From Lineus longissimus (taxonomy: Eukaryota; Nemertea; Pilidiophora; Heteronemertea; Lineidae): a stretch of DNA of 64,000 bases. The notes beneath the pieces are model-generated. The model did no database searches. It had not been told where the DNA came from and saw nothing but the letters and a program-made list of their open reading frames with translations. The number at the start of each line of letters is the position of its first letter. The stretch's first letter is position 1. Positions 1 through 10,099 of this stretch are shown piece after piece. Location of the stretch: NCBI RefSeq assembly GCF_910592395.1, contig NC_088311.1, positions 9,924,501-9,988,500 on the forward strand. Direction: 5' to 3'. Both the position numbers and the translations under genes were made by a program.

Positions 1-1504
1 AAAAATCCTCCCATATGGTCATCAAAGGGTCCAAGACATAATTTCATCGTGTTAAAGTCTGTGAAAAAGAAAAGTGTTGTTTGACCAAGCTTGCTTGGTC
101 TTGTTGATCTTTCATATCTGAGCTGAGTAAATACTGGTCAATGGAGTAAAAGGAAACAGAATAGACAGTTAAAGTGCTGGTTTGATATTTAGACCCTTAA
201 AAGGGTCACCGAGGGTTTATTTGGAAAGTGCCTCATTCAGTTGGTGACCCTTAAACTCTTGATAATGGCAGATGTTCCCTCGCCAGGGAACGGCACCCAG
301 TATCGGTAAACAAAGTTTATGGGTCAGGTTTTATTTGATATTATTTTTCTATGGTTTGCCTGTCCCTTTCCCTTCCTGCAGCGCCTGACAATACAGCGAG
401 GCTCCGCTTACCCTCCATAGAGATTACACACTTGGGGCACAATGTGGACAAGTCCTGGCCCCACTGCCTTTTACAAGAACTGGGGCTTGGCGCTGTAGCC
501 TTTTTAAGCAACAACGGTGCTCTTTAAATGCATCAACAATACCTTTAGTCGCAAAACTGACAGCATAGCCTCGGCCAGACGAATTAAAGTGAGCAATTTT
601 TATGTTAAAATTCCTTGAAGTAAATCACTACGGCACTCTACAATGGAAATTGTTACAAGTTCTTTGGCTGTGTCTTCCCAGTTGACGTTCTAACAATCGA
701 GGAAGTGTCATTATTTGTGTTCAAGGATGCGAAGGGTCGCCTCCTGAGCATCGTCTGGGGTTGGTGATAAAAACGCTGAAAAGGGTTCTAAAGTAGCACT
801 TCCTGCATTGTGAGCTGTCACAGGGACACCCCCACCTGGGGTGCTATCTTAGACACATTGGCCCTCTCCATGGAGCCCTTCCTATTGTGTGCAGTATACC
901 CCCACACAGGGTCAATGGTACACCGGGTCAGCCATAAGACCTCAGGTCATTTAACTCCATGTATCATCATTCCTATTGCCCTAAATTTCTGATTATTTCC
1001 TGTTTATCTGTTAGCAAGACAAATTTCTATAAATTCCATAAAAGCCCCAGAAGCGATAGATCCATTCATAAGACGGGGTGTTTTCTCTCGCTCATTGTAA
1101 CTGTTTGACCAAGCAGTTAGTTTTACAGGCATGGGAAAATGCCGATGCCAATGAAACGTTACTAAGCCTTGCTCCTGGGAGAATTTGACACTTCTGATTC
1201 TGGAACGGGTGGGAAGCCCCCCAAATGAGACTCATAACAAATTCAGTCAAATGATGCTTCCAATTGAGAGAAAAGGATGTCAATACCAGAAGCCTCAAAA
1301 TAAGAAGAATACAAGACTACATTCGCAGTTCAAAAAAGGAAAACTTCTAAGATTTATTTTCACCTTTTCTGCTTTTTCAGACAATCGCCAAAATCGGTGG
1401 TCTAATTGAAAATCTAATTGAAATTACAGTTACAGGCTTATAAAAATAATGCTAAATGAAATGTATGCCACAGTTGTAATTCCACAAAGCGACACTTGAC
1501 ACAA

Positions 1505-1580
1505 AGGACTTGTTGTGATGTCAAAGACTTTGTGATGTCAAAGACTTATTTAATAAGTCTTTGACATCACAACAAGTCCT
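1505..1580 (+). repeat. Perfect inverted repeat with nested alternative hairpin
   Basis: A 25-nt arm at 1505-1529 (AGGACTTGTTGTGATGTCAA, then AGACT) is perfectly inverted at 1556-1580. A second copy of TGTGATGTCAAAGACT at 1531-1546 forms an inner 19-bp stem with 1553-1571, leaving a loop of about 3 nt. Two mutually exclusive hairpins are therefore possible. Perfect arms imply recent origin or gene conversion. Confidence 0.85.
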
Positions 1581-3306
1581 GTCTGTCTGTATCTTGCAAT
1601 GAAGTGATACAGTAGCTGTGAAATCACCAAACATGTCATTCTTCCTTCTGACCTAGTTTCACCTCAATCTTTAATTTTACCTTTTATCCATAGTGACAAC
1701 CGAAGCATTCTTGAAACTGCAGGAGAAAAGCATCTTTCTTGCATTTGAACTTTAATCTTTACATAATTAAGGCCAAGGCCTGTTCATCAATTTTAAAGTC
1801 AATGGCAACTTTCAAGGTTCACATCTATGTTACCATTGCCTCTTTCGTATTGTTAGATGAGGAGATTTTGGGTCAGCGACCTATGTAGGGGTTGGGCATC
1901 AGCCTCCCAGCTGGTGGTGGCTTTGTTAGTTAGGCTCAGCCCTCCTTCAGGCTCAGCAGCAGCATTATGTACACTATAATGGATCGAAGCCTATATCAAT
2001 TGGAACTTTCTTCAAGAAGGATATGAACTAAGCAGCTATTGTGAGCCTATATAGAAAGACTGACAACAATATCAACCAAAATCCTCAAAACATCAGGACA
2101 TTGATTGTGTGGTAGATTTGATTATAAAATGTTTGCGAGGTCTTGTTACCTCTTGTTTACTCTTGTAGGCATCCCTGTATTCAAAATCCTTCAGACTACA
2201 ACTCAAAGAAAAAACACACAGTTTTCTCCTACAATGTATTCATTGGGTATAATGCATTCAGAAGTTTTGAATTCTCAGTTCAGTTTGCTGGTGTCCTCAC
2301 ACTTTTCCCCTGGGGCAATTAGCAACAAGTCAAGCACTCAAAACAATGTGCTTATGGCATAATAACAAGGTTGCAATCTTTCTGGAGCCTTGCCCCCCAA
2401 CAGCCTGTCGAAAACAGCATTGACCCGCTTCCCTATTTTCCTCTCCCTTTCCTTTCAAATGGACCAAGAATAACCCAGGAAGCTGGTGTAACCTTCATGT
2501 ATTGTACCTCCTGCATCTTATGTGACAGTTTGATTGTGTTTGTATATTGTCCCCGAGGTGTGTAATCTTCTCTTACTTTAGATCAGTCGTACCCTTGTCA
2601 GGCGAGCCAATTATCAACTTTGCCCTAAATATCAAGCTGTTTTCTAGAAGGTTTTAAGTCAAGATAAATCATGGGCAAATTAACGTTAAAAGGGGAGTAG
2701 AGGCAGAAGTTTGGTATCCAATTGGGTGTATCCAGGTGACTATTGTAGTATTTATGCAAAGTTAGGGAATTAGATTCGGTTTGACTTTTTGGTGAAAGTA
2801 GCTTATACCTCTGAGTTCAAAGAGTTCTGATGTGCAGTTTGTTAGTTGAGACTCCCATCACTGCCCCACCTGCTTCTACCTATACTCTCCCTTTAACAAG
2901 AAAAGAAAATTCAAAGTCTGGTTGGGCTTCTATGCCTAAACAGCCAAATAAAGACACGCAATCGCACAGCTGGCAAAACGTACTAGTTATAAGTTACATT
3001 ATAGAACAAATTTCTGGCAACAGTTGTACGTTCTGTCCAGATATATTCCACAACAATCTTGTCCTTATTCTTTCTATACTTTTCAGTGTTTCTTTCTGCA
3101 TCTTTTGCAGCTCCAATTGACTTATTGATGGATCGACAGCTTAACCAAGTGCAACTTTAATCATTGATTGAATGTGTCTCATAAATTCTGTGATTGTGTG
3201 ACGCTTAATCAAATATACCATTTCTCTACCTTCAGGCTGGTATGACTTGGTCGGCTTCTGTCTCGGTCCATTACAGGAAGGGAATGGGTTGAACTCAATG
3301 ATGCAT

Positions 3307-3385
3307 TCACTTGGTGGAATGGTGGCAGAGGTGCTATACCCTCACTTGGCGGAATGGTGGCAGACGGTGCTATACCCTCACTTGG
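3307..3385 (+). repeat. Tandem duplication, 35/36-bp unit
   Basis: TCACTTGGTGGAATGGTGGC... (3307-3341) is repeated as TCACTTGGCGGAATGGTGGC... (3342-3377), and TCACTTGG starts a third unit at 3378. The second unit has an extra C and one G/A-type difference. It is non-coding. Confidence 0.85.
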
Positions 3386-4966
3386 TAAGTTGAACCAATG
3401 CATAGCGTTATTCCTCTTTAAAAGAAATTATCAGTAAATTTAGAAAAGAAAAACTGTCAAATCAAAACATCAAATCATTATATTTAGCAGACAAGCAACT
3501 GACTATGATTATTAATGCTGCTCTATATGACATGTCACAAACCTCCAGATGTCAATATCCTAATTAATCTGCATTCCTGGAAGAATTACATATCCGTTCG
3601 GAACCAAGCGACTCAATCTAACTGACCAGAAACAGTCATTCTGCAAATGCCCTTAACTTAATTTTGACATCCACAGTTATGGTGAAATGATCATTTCGGT
3701 TGAATCCTTAATGACAATAGGTACCCGCTCATTAATTGGTAGTTTTTCTCAATGCACACCACTCTCCTGCTAAGTAACTAGATTAATTTTGACATATTTT
3801 GGCAAGATCATTCTGACTGTCCTGATGAGTCACGCCAGTAATTACTTCAGTCTAATTGAGACACCGGTATGTGGACGAGAAAGTTCGCACAGATCTGCTT
3901 TGCAAGGTGAACAATCACTGCAAACACTTCTTTGCATTGTCCAAGAAATAATAATGACTCAGCATAATTGAGATCTTGTGATTTGGCAAATTTTGTCTTT
4001 ACAGATGAGCGGGCGAGTGACATCAGACCCTGACGAGATGGAGACGAGACATCTAAGTCGCACGGCACCCCCTTGAGACATGACATCATTACATTACACC
4101 GCCGGCAAAAGCCACGATTGTGTTCACGTGGGGTGCGACTTCCCATCATACCTCACTCACAAGCAGATGGAGACTCCGCGGAAAATTTCCGCCATTACAT
4201 CTTATAAATCTTCCATATTCATCTGGAATCCCCACGGACAACACACCAGAGCTGCTCCTAAGAGATAAAAGCTGTCTAACTCTTGCCAACCAATCCCAAA
4301 AGGCTTGTCATTATCCGAATAATTAATAACTCTGTCTACTTCTGATGCCGAGTATCCCATATTCGTTTTGTCGTCGCTACCTCACGGCACGCTTTTCGCC
4401 CAACTTAATGAAACTCAACCATTGAATCCTCGCGCGCTTTCATACGCACAACACATCCTGTCATGCCCGCAGCGGAAGCCTATACCCAGCTCATTATAGC
4501 GTACCATTATTCCTCGCCACTTCAAGCGGGGATCGCAGGCGGACAGGGGATTAATTATACCACTGTGAAAGGATGCAACTCTATATTTTGATCCCATTAC
4601 TGTTTCATCTCAATGCAGCCCTGGCTCGACCAACTTTTTAAAAACCTTAGAACCTCCATGGACACTGTTTCAATTAACTTCATGGCGAATTAGACATCAG
4701 TGTTAAGCACATTTAATCAGTCCAATTAAAAAATCTCGTTAGGTTTAATGCTTGTTTGACCAAGGGCTTGACTCTGCCTGCTCTAGTGTCGAGCATTATT
4801 GAAAGGGATGTTGTTCTGTTTGACTATAAATTTTGTACAGTTTGTTAAAAAAAGTTGCACTTACACCATCTGCACTGCACAGGCAAAGTACGCAAATGTC
4901 TGGCCAACATCTTGCCAGATTGATGTGTGCCTGACATCATCCTGCAGATATCAACCTGAATCGCAT

Positions 4967-5001
4967 TAATGATGTCATGTTGGCTGAACATGACATCATT
5001 A
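4967..5001 (+). repeat. Perfect 15-bp hairpin
   Basis: TAATGATGTCATGTT (4967-4981), loop GGCTG, then AACATGACATCATTA (4987-5001). The surrounding 4890-5160 repeats the word TGACATC/GATGTCA several more times in both orientations. Confidence 0.8.
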
Positions 5002-5270
5002 TACAAACAAATATTGGAAATATGTGTGAATTTACACAGATTTGTAGTGGTTGGTTTCAGATTCCTCGATATTCGAATGACATCTTTCTGATGTCAAGTT
5101 GATCTCTTATGAGAATGGCATTGGAATGATGTCCATAGAATGACATCGGAATGAAAATAGTCTGACAGTTGCATATTTTGTCTGTATAGTCATTGTCACA
5201 CCTTATTTATACATTATTATAATCATGGAGATCAATCAAGTACAGTTGAATGCTGTTTCTTTTAACAAAG

Positions 5271-5514
5271 TAGCTATTCTTACGACTAGTCGTAACTTAG
5301 GATTTATGCGATTTCAGAGATTAAACTGAGGATCTCGGGATATAAGACAAGTGTAAAGGAAGGGTTAGGGTTAGGGTTGGCGCTAGGAGTAAGTGTTAGG
5401 GTCAGGGTGAGCGTCAGGGTTAGGATTAAGGCCCAAAAAGGTGAAAATGATCGTCGTAAGAATAACCAGTAGTTTGTATGTAAAATGCATTAGGGATCGT
5501 TGTAAGAATAGCCG
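5271..5514 (+). mobile_element. Putative foldback element (family D) with internal TTAGGG-like tract
   Basis: The left arm TAGCTATTCTTACGAC (5271-5286) is inverted as GTCGTAAGAATAACC (5453-5467) and again as GTTGTAAGAATAGCC (5499-5513). A perfect 16-bp palindrome TTACGACTAGTCGTAA lies at 5280-5295. Between the arms, 5361-5433 holds three near-perfect TTAGGG units and then degenerate GGGTCAGGGTGAGCGTCAGG repeats. The ends are uncertain. I read this as a MITE whose interior happens to be telomere-like, not as a chromosome end. Confidence 0.5.
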
Positions 5515-5693
5515 CGGCCTTCTTTTAATGTGTGGCCGCATATTGTTACCGTCTCTTATGACGCAATTGAGATAGCCTGCGAAATTATGCAAAATAAACT
5601 AATGATTTATCTGCGTTATGATGCACTTAATGTTGAAAACAAAATTCTTTTTTAGGTCTTTTCATTCTTTTTAAATTTTTTTATGGAAGTGAC

Positions 5694-5720
5694 TATTTGG
5701 CAAGCCCGGCTCACCAAACA
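5694..5720 (+). repeat. Isolated TTTGGCAAGC palindrome
   Basis: TTTGGCAAGCCCGGCTCACC followed by AAA is another copy of the palindrome clustered at 6101-6215, about 380 bp upstream. A decayed half-copy, TTGGCGAGCCCGGCTCA, lies near 55738-55754. Confidence 0.7.
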
Positions 5721-6029
5721 GCGCCTTTTTCTGCCCTAGATGGAGAGCCGAACTCATGCATATTCAACCATCCAGGAGCTCATTATTATTCGTGGCAACA
5801 CGGTCAGCAACACTGGAGTTACAGTGAAACGCCTTTAGAAATGCACACTAATGCATTTAACATGCTTATCAGTTAAATCACGTTTATGACTTTTTTTGTA
5901 AATCCATACAGTCATGTTCATGTACATGCTTCTTCATGGATTATTGACCAAAACCCGAGTTTAGTAACAGAAATTGAATCGAGAGCGGGAAGTCGGCCGT
6001 TGTTAAATATGCGCATATAAATTCGAATA

Positions 6030-6053
6030 TGACGTCACTGCTCTCTGATTGGC
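6030..6053 (+). promoter_or_regulatory. CRE plus CCAAT pair
   Basis: TGACGTCA (6030-6037) is followed 10-11 bases later by ATTGG, an arrangement seen in many promoters, just upstream of the palindrome cluster. No gene start is visible nearby. Confidence 0.3.
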
Positions 6054-6069
6054 CAACATGTTGTAACCT

Positions 6070-6216
6070 CTCCGGCTCGCCAAAGAGGGTAGTATTTTTG
6101 CCCTGTTTGGCAAGCCCGGCTTGCCGAACAGGGTGGCTTTTTAGTGCTGTTTGGCAAGCGGCTCTCCAAACAGGACAAAAAAAGATGCCTGTTCGGCGAG
6201 CGGCTTGCCAAATAGA
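6070..6216 (+). repeat. Cluster of GC-rich palindromes (TTTGGCAAGC family)
   Basis: Three consecutive hairpins: 6101-6133 (CCCTGTTTGGCAAGC against GCTTGCCGAACAGGG), 6147-6173 (CTGTTTGGCAAGC against GGCTCTCCAAACAG) and 6189-6215 (CTGTTCGGCGAGC against GGCTTGCCAAATAG). A half-unit CCGGCTCGCCAAAGAG precedes them at about 6072-6087. They are separated by T- or A-rich spacers. Each is an imperfect copy of one palindrome, so arm changes on one side are not matched on the other. Confidence 0.85.
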
Positions 6217-6229
6217 CCCGGCCTTTTTT

Positions 6230-9200
6230 TATATTTATTATTGTTTAATACATTCCTTATCTTAAAAAATACATGTCCCATGTGAGGCAGCAATTGCGAG
6301 TGTAATTCTTCATGTCATGACAACGTGCTATTGTTTTCCACCCAATGCCAAGTGAACATTCATCCAAATTAAAATCCATTGTAGCGCCGATATCAGAATT
6401 TTCCACATGAAGACCCTAACATAGTCTTAATTCATCTCCATATAGAGCGTTGTCGGAAATCATGCCTTTTTGGAGATGCAAGGATTTATTGTTATTTTTC
6501 TTAGTCATATTCTGATGAGATATCGGCCCGGTGTGCTTTTGGGTGAATCGCGATTAATCCATGACCGGGATCAATTCTTCATCATGATTAACCCTTTTCA
6601 GGGCTGGGGCAGTTTGAGAAAAGTAAAAAATGGATGCATTTCAAAAAAAATCTGCCCAACACTCTTTTTGACAATCCAATGAATAACTTTGAAAAGTCCC
6701 CAATGAATAATTTTGAAAAGTCTTTGAAAATTGTGTCCGGTATGGTATTCATGTCAGGAGTACTATATTATACAGCAATTTTTTAACCCTATCCAGCCTA
6801 ACAACAGAAAGTAGTTTGTGTGTCAGATGGAATGATAGATTTCGTCGTTAACTTACAAACAAATCATAGATCATACAAGAGTATAATGCACCATCTCCCT
6901 CAGATAAAACAGATTTGATGTAAAGAATGCATACTTTAAGTTTCTATTCATCGTTATTGTAAAATATGTTAACGGTACTTTTTGTCGGGAAGAGTTTTAA
7001 AAAAGGACATAAATTGTGTCTTAGGAAATTTAGTAAGGTGCATCTGGTGGCTAGTACACTCAGCCACTTGGACAATCCATTGACAAAGTGCCAAAAAAAA
7101 CCGATCGTGGATTTCTGCTGCTGTTAGGATAGTATATATTTTTGGATTTCAGCATTTCGTTCTATTTTGTTATCATTAATTGTTAATAAAGTTGAAATTT
7201 TCAAAAATGTCTTTTACGACTGATTATTTCAGTTATTTTTGTCAAAAAGATACTCTAACGGAAAAAATGCAGATGGTCCCATTCCCATGTACAATTGGTG
7301 GCACAATTTTGCACGATCTGTTTCAAATGGACGGGGAATTGCCCCCCCCAAAAAAAAAAATCACATTTGAAGATTTATGAAGCATTTAGGCTCTCATTAC
7401 TTCTGTCAAATCCTTCGCATCCAAATGACAAGAAAAGACAATTGAGAGCCACTGCAGATCTTGGTCCAATTACACCTACCGAGTGTTAATGGAAGGCTAT
7501 TTACAATATTGGCAAACTCAAAGCTAACTTTAAAAAATCCTGCTCTGTATCTAACACGATTAGCCAAATCTCCCCTTGGTTTTATTGGTGGCTTGGCAAG
7601 CTCTGCCTTGCTATAAGATAGTAAGGCCAAGAGTTTTAATTCTCTGGCCTTGCAAGAAATGTTCTAACCAGTTTTCAGGTGAGTTCAATGTAATAGTGAG
7701 AATCGTGCAATAGCGCACAGTTTTAAAGCGAAATATTTACTGTACTATTTTCACATTGGAACTCATCTGAAAAATGATTGACCTATGAACATGGAATCCT
7801 TTCTGATGTGAGTAAGCATACAAATCAACATGCCATGCCCCTTTGATGAAATACTGTCCCCTAAAAGCAAGCAAGGATTGCAATGCTGAGGCTGACTTGT
7901 GCTTGCGGGGAGAAGAAAATGCTCACAAAAATGACGAGGTTTTCAGTAAGAAAAGGGAATAAATGTGGGCCAATCAGAATGCGGGACAGTCACTGGTCCA
8001 CCATCCTGAACCTCATGGTCTTGTACTTCATTTAAACGTAGCCGGGTTATGTCTTGATAAGATGCAAAATCCTGGGGGGGGGGGGGGCAAGATGCTGGTC
8101 CACCAAAAGGAACTTATAACTGACAGATAGCCTTATAAATAATTCTAGTATGCTTGTTTGAAAGTTGTGACCAGTATAATGAAATCCAAAATTAGTTTTA
8201 TTACTAACTCTACCTGGAATGTGTGTGCCCCCATTGGCTACTTATAACAGAAACTTGCAACAAAATCTTTTTCGCCTGGCTTGGCTGTCAATTAGCGTAT
8301 TGCTCCAGGCAGGTCAGTTTTTCCCCATCTCGATGACCAGAGTCGCCCCTTTGTCATTTCCCAGTGGCATTCTCCGCTCTATTCATCTCCTGATATAACC
8401 ACCAGTATCAAGCAGGAATTGGCACCTTCATCTTGGCATACAGGAATATCATGGTGACGATGGCTAAAAATATCAAGTCTATACATTGGGGACAATTCAT
8501 CTTTGGACTGCATTGCTTCCCTACAATACTGTATGATGGTTACTTATGGGTTTTACCTGATTGAGTTGAACGTTTTAAGTGCACTTTGCCCTTGTTCTGT
8601 TCTGAAGGTGACCTTGTTAAACCTGAAGACGTCTCGGACAAGACAAGGGACCATGAGGTTCAGGATGTGTCCCAGCAGACTTTTAACTTTTAAACCGCTG
8701 ACCACGTATAAACGAAAATCCGATGTCCAACACGAGACTGAGTGTAACCAGGAACCAGGCGACTTTCCCAAAACGGCAGTTTTAACCCCGGACACATGTT
8801 CAAACTGAGTAATTTTTCATTCCAACTCCTTCGCATATCCAGGACAACTTTAACCTTTCATACCCGTTCATTGAGTGCAACAAACAGCAGATATGTCTTA
8901 GCAGCCGATCTCATAAACCTACAGGGCTGTCAACCCATCAGTATTTTCAGTATGTGATACTGAAATTTATCAAATAGTACTTCGAGGAACCCAAAAACGC
9001 TCATGGATGGTGGACATCTTTGATTACCTTGTCTTATGAATAGGCTACATTATAACACGTACAGTAATTGAAAAGTTATCTAACATTCTTTGACAGTGAA
9101 AACGTTATCTACAAAAAAGCATTCTTTGACAATACCTCGCCGGGGGATGTCACCAACTTATCTTTTCTGACCACTCATCGATCAAAAGGCGGGGGCAATT

Positions 9201-9840
9201 GCTATTCAGTTAATTTGGCAGCTAAAGGACTTAAGAACGGTTTGAAAATGTCTTCGGTGATGCAATACATAGTAACTTTTAAACATTGTATTATGAACGA
9301 GATGAGACATCAACGGAAAATGTTTTTCCATTCTTTCATTGAAAGATTTTGATTTCTATCAACTTTGGAGATACCTTTGAAGACGACTGAAATCTGGGCG
9401 CAGTGATTATGTATGATTGTGACATTAGCTTTGTGCATCCTCATTTCACAGATTCTTGTCTGGCAGTTGAGAGGACAGTGTCAACAAACTTATAAAGGGT
9501 GGTCATGTAACTGTTCCAGGGCCAAGATTGGCTGCGTGGTGGCCAAAAAGCCGGTGCCTGGTCGCACGTAATACTAACATCTTATTCTCCTCATCACCAA
9601 CTTGAAAAGAGGTCCTTGGGCGAAAACACTAGTTGATCTGTTTGGATTAACCCTTTATACCCGAGGGCTGCTTCGCCCAAGCCAGGCCTTTCAATACATA
9701 AGTGTTGAACGCCCCTGCGGGATGGGGTCCCTAAAAAAGTGAAAGAACAGTTTTTTTGCGTAAAGGACAGTTTTCTGATTTGGGATGCAAAAGACGACAC
9801 GAAAAGCCAGAGCACCTATAAATCAGCCGCAACGTTAAGT
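6230..9840. other. No recognisable gene
   Basis: Holds the 24-bp duplication at 6676 and the (G)14 run at 8074. Open frames of up to about 100 codons overlap one another on both strands with no conserved motif. Confidence 0.6.
6676..6723 (+). repeat. Tandem duplication, 24-bp unit
   Basis: CCAATGAATAACTTTGAAAA+GTCC and CCAATGAATAATTTTGAAAA+GTCT are adjacent, with two differences. A partial TTTGAAAAT follows. Confidence 0.85.
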
Positions 9841-9851
9841 CACACAAGCTT

Positions 9852-9917
9852 ACACTCCGAACGCAGTGGACCGGTCTCGTCCTGTCGCCATGAAGGAAAG
9901 ACAGCATTGGAGTCTAC
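9852..9917 (-). mobile_element. Family B element (reverse), diverged
   Basis: It reads ACACTCCGAACGCAGTGGAC then CGGTCTCGTCCTG, the reverse complement of the family B right half, and ends in a diverged AGTCTACC. Possible decayed duplication ACAAGCTT/CCAAGCTG (9844-9851, 9918-9925; six of eight match). It lies inside a long stop-free frame that is therefore not a gene. Confidence 0.6.
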
Positions 9918-10019
9918 CCAAGCTGGGATCAAGCTTATACAGGAGACAATACATGTACCTGCAAGCGTATATCATCATGTGTCATCTGGTTTCCATATTA
10001 ACGTAATTAAAACACAAAT

Positions 10020-10092
10020 CTGTAGCCACTTCCCTCAGCGGACACACCCGTTAGCAGGACACCCTCACTATCAGGACAGTGATGGGTCGTTC
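10020..10092 (+). mobile_element. pogo/Tigger-like MITE fragment
   Basis: CTTCCCTCAGCGGACACACC, CGTTAGCAGGACACCCTCAC and TATCAGGACAGTGATGGGTC align with the first 80 bases of the element at 37008, including the position of TTAGTAGGACAACCTCTC. The right half is missing or diverged. Confidence 0.6.
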
Positions 10093-10099
10093 TACGCAA

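Larger units (their letters stand above)
1..4960. other. No recognisable gene
   Basis: AT-leaning non-coding sequence. Beyond the inverted repeat at 1505 and the tandem repeat at 3307 I see only a 13-bp direct repeat TCTAATTGAAAAT near 1402-1425. The longest open frames are about 100 codons and resemble no family I know. Confidence 0.6.

Noticed and set aside
5361-5433. Telomere or chromosome end
   Set aside because: Only about three TTAGGG units, quickly degenerate, and enclosed by inverted arms in the middle of ordinary sequence.
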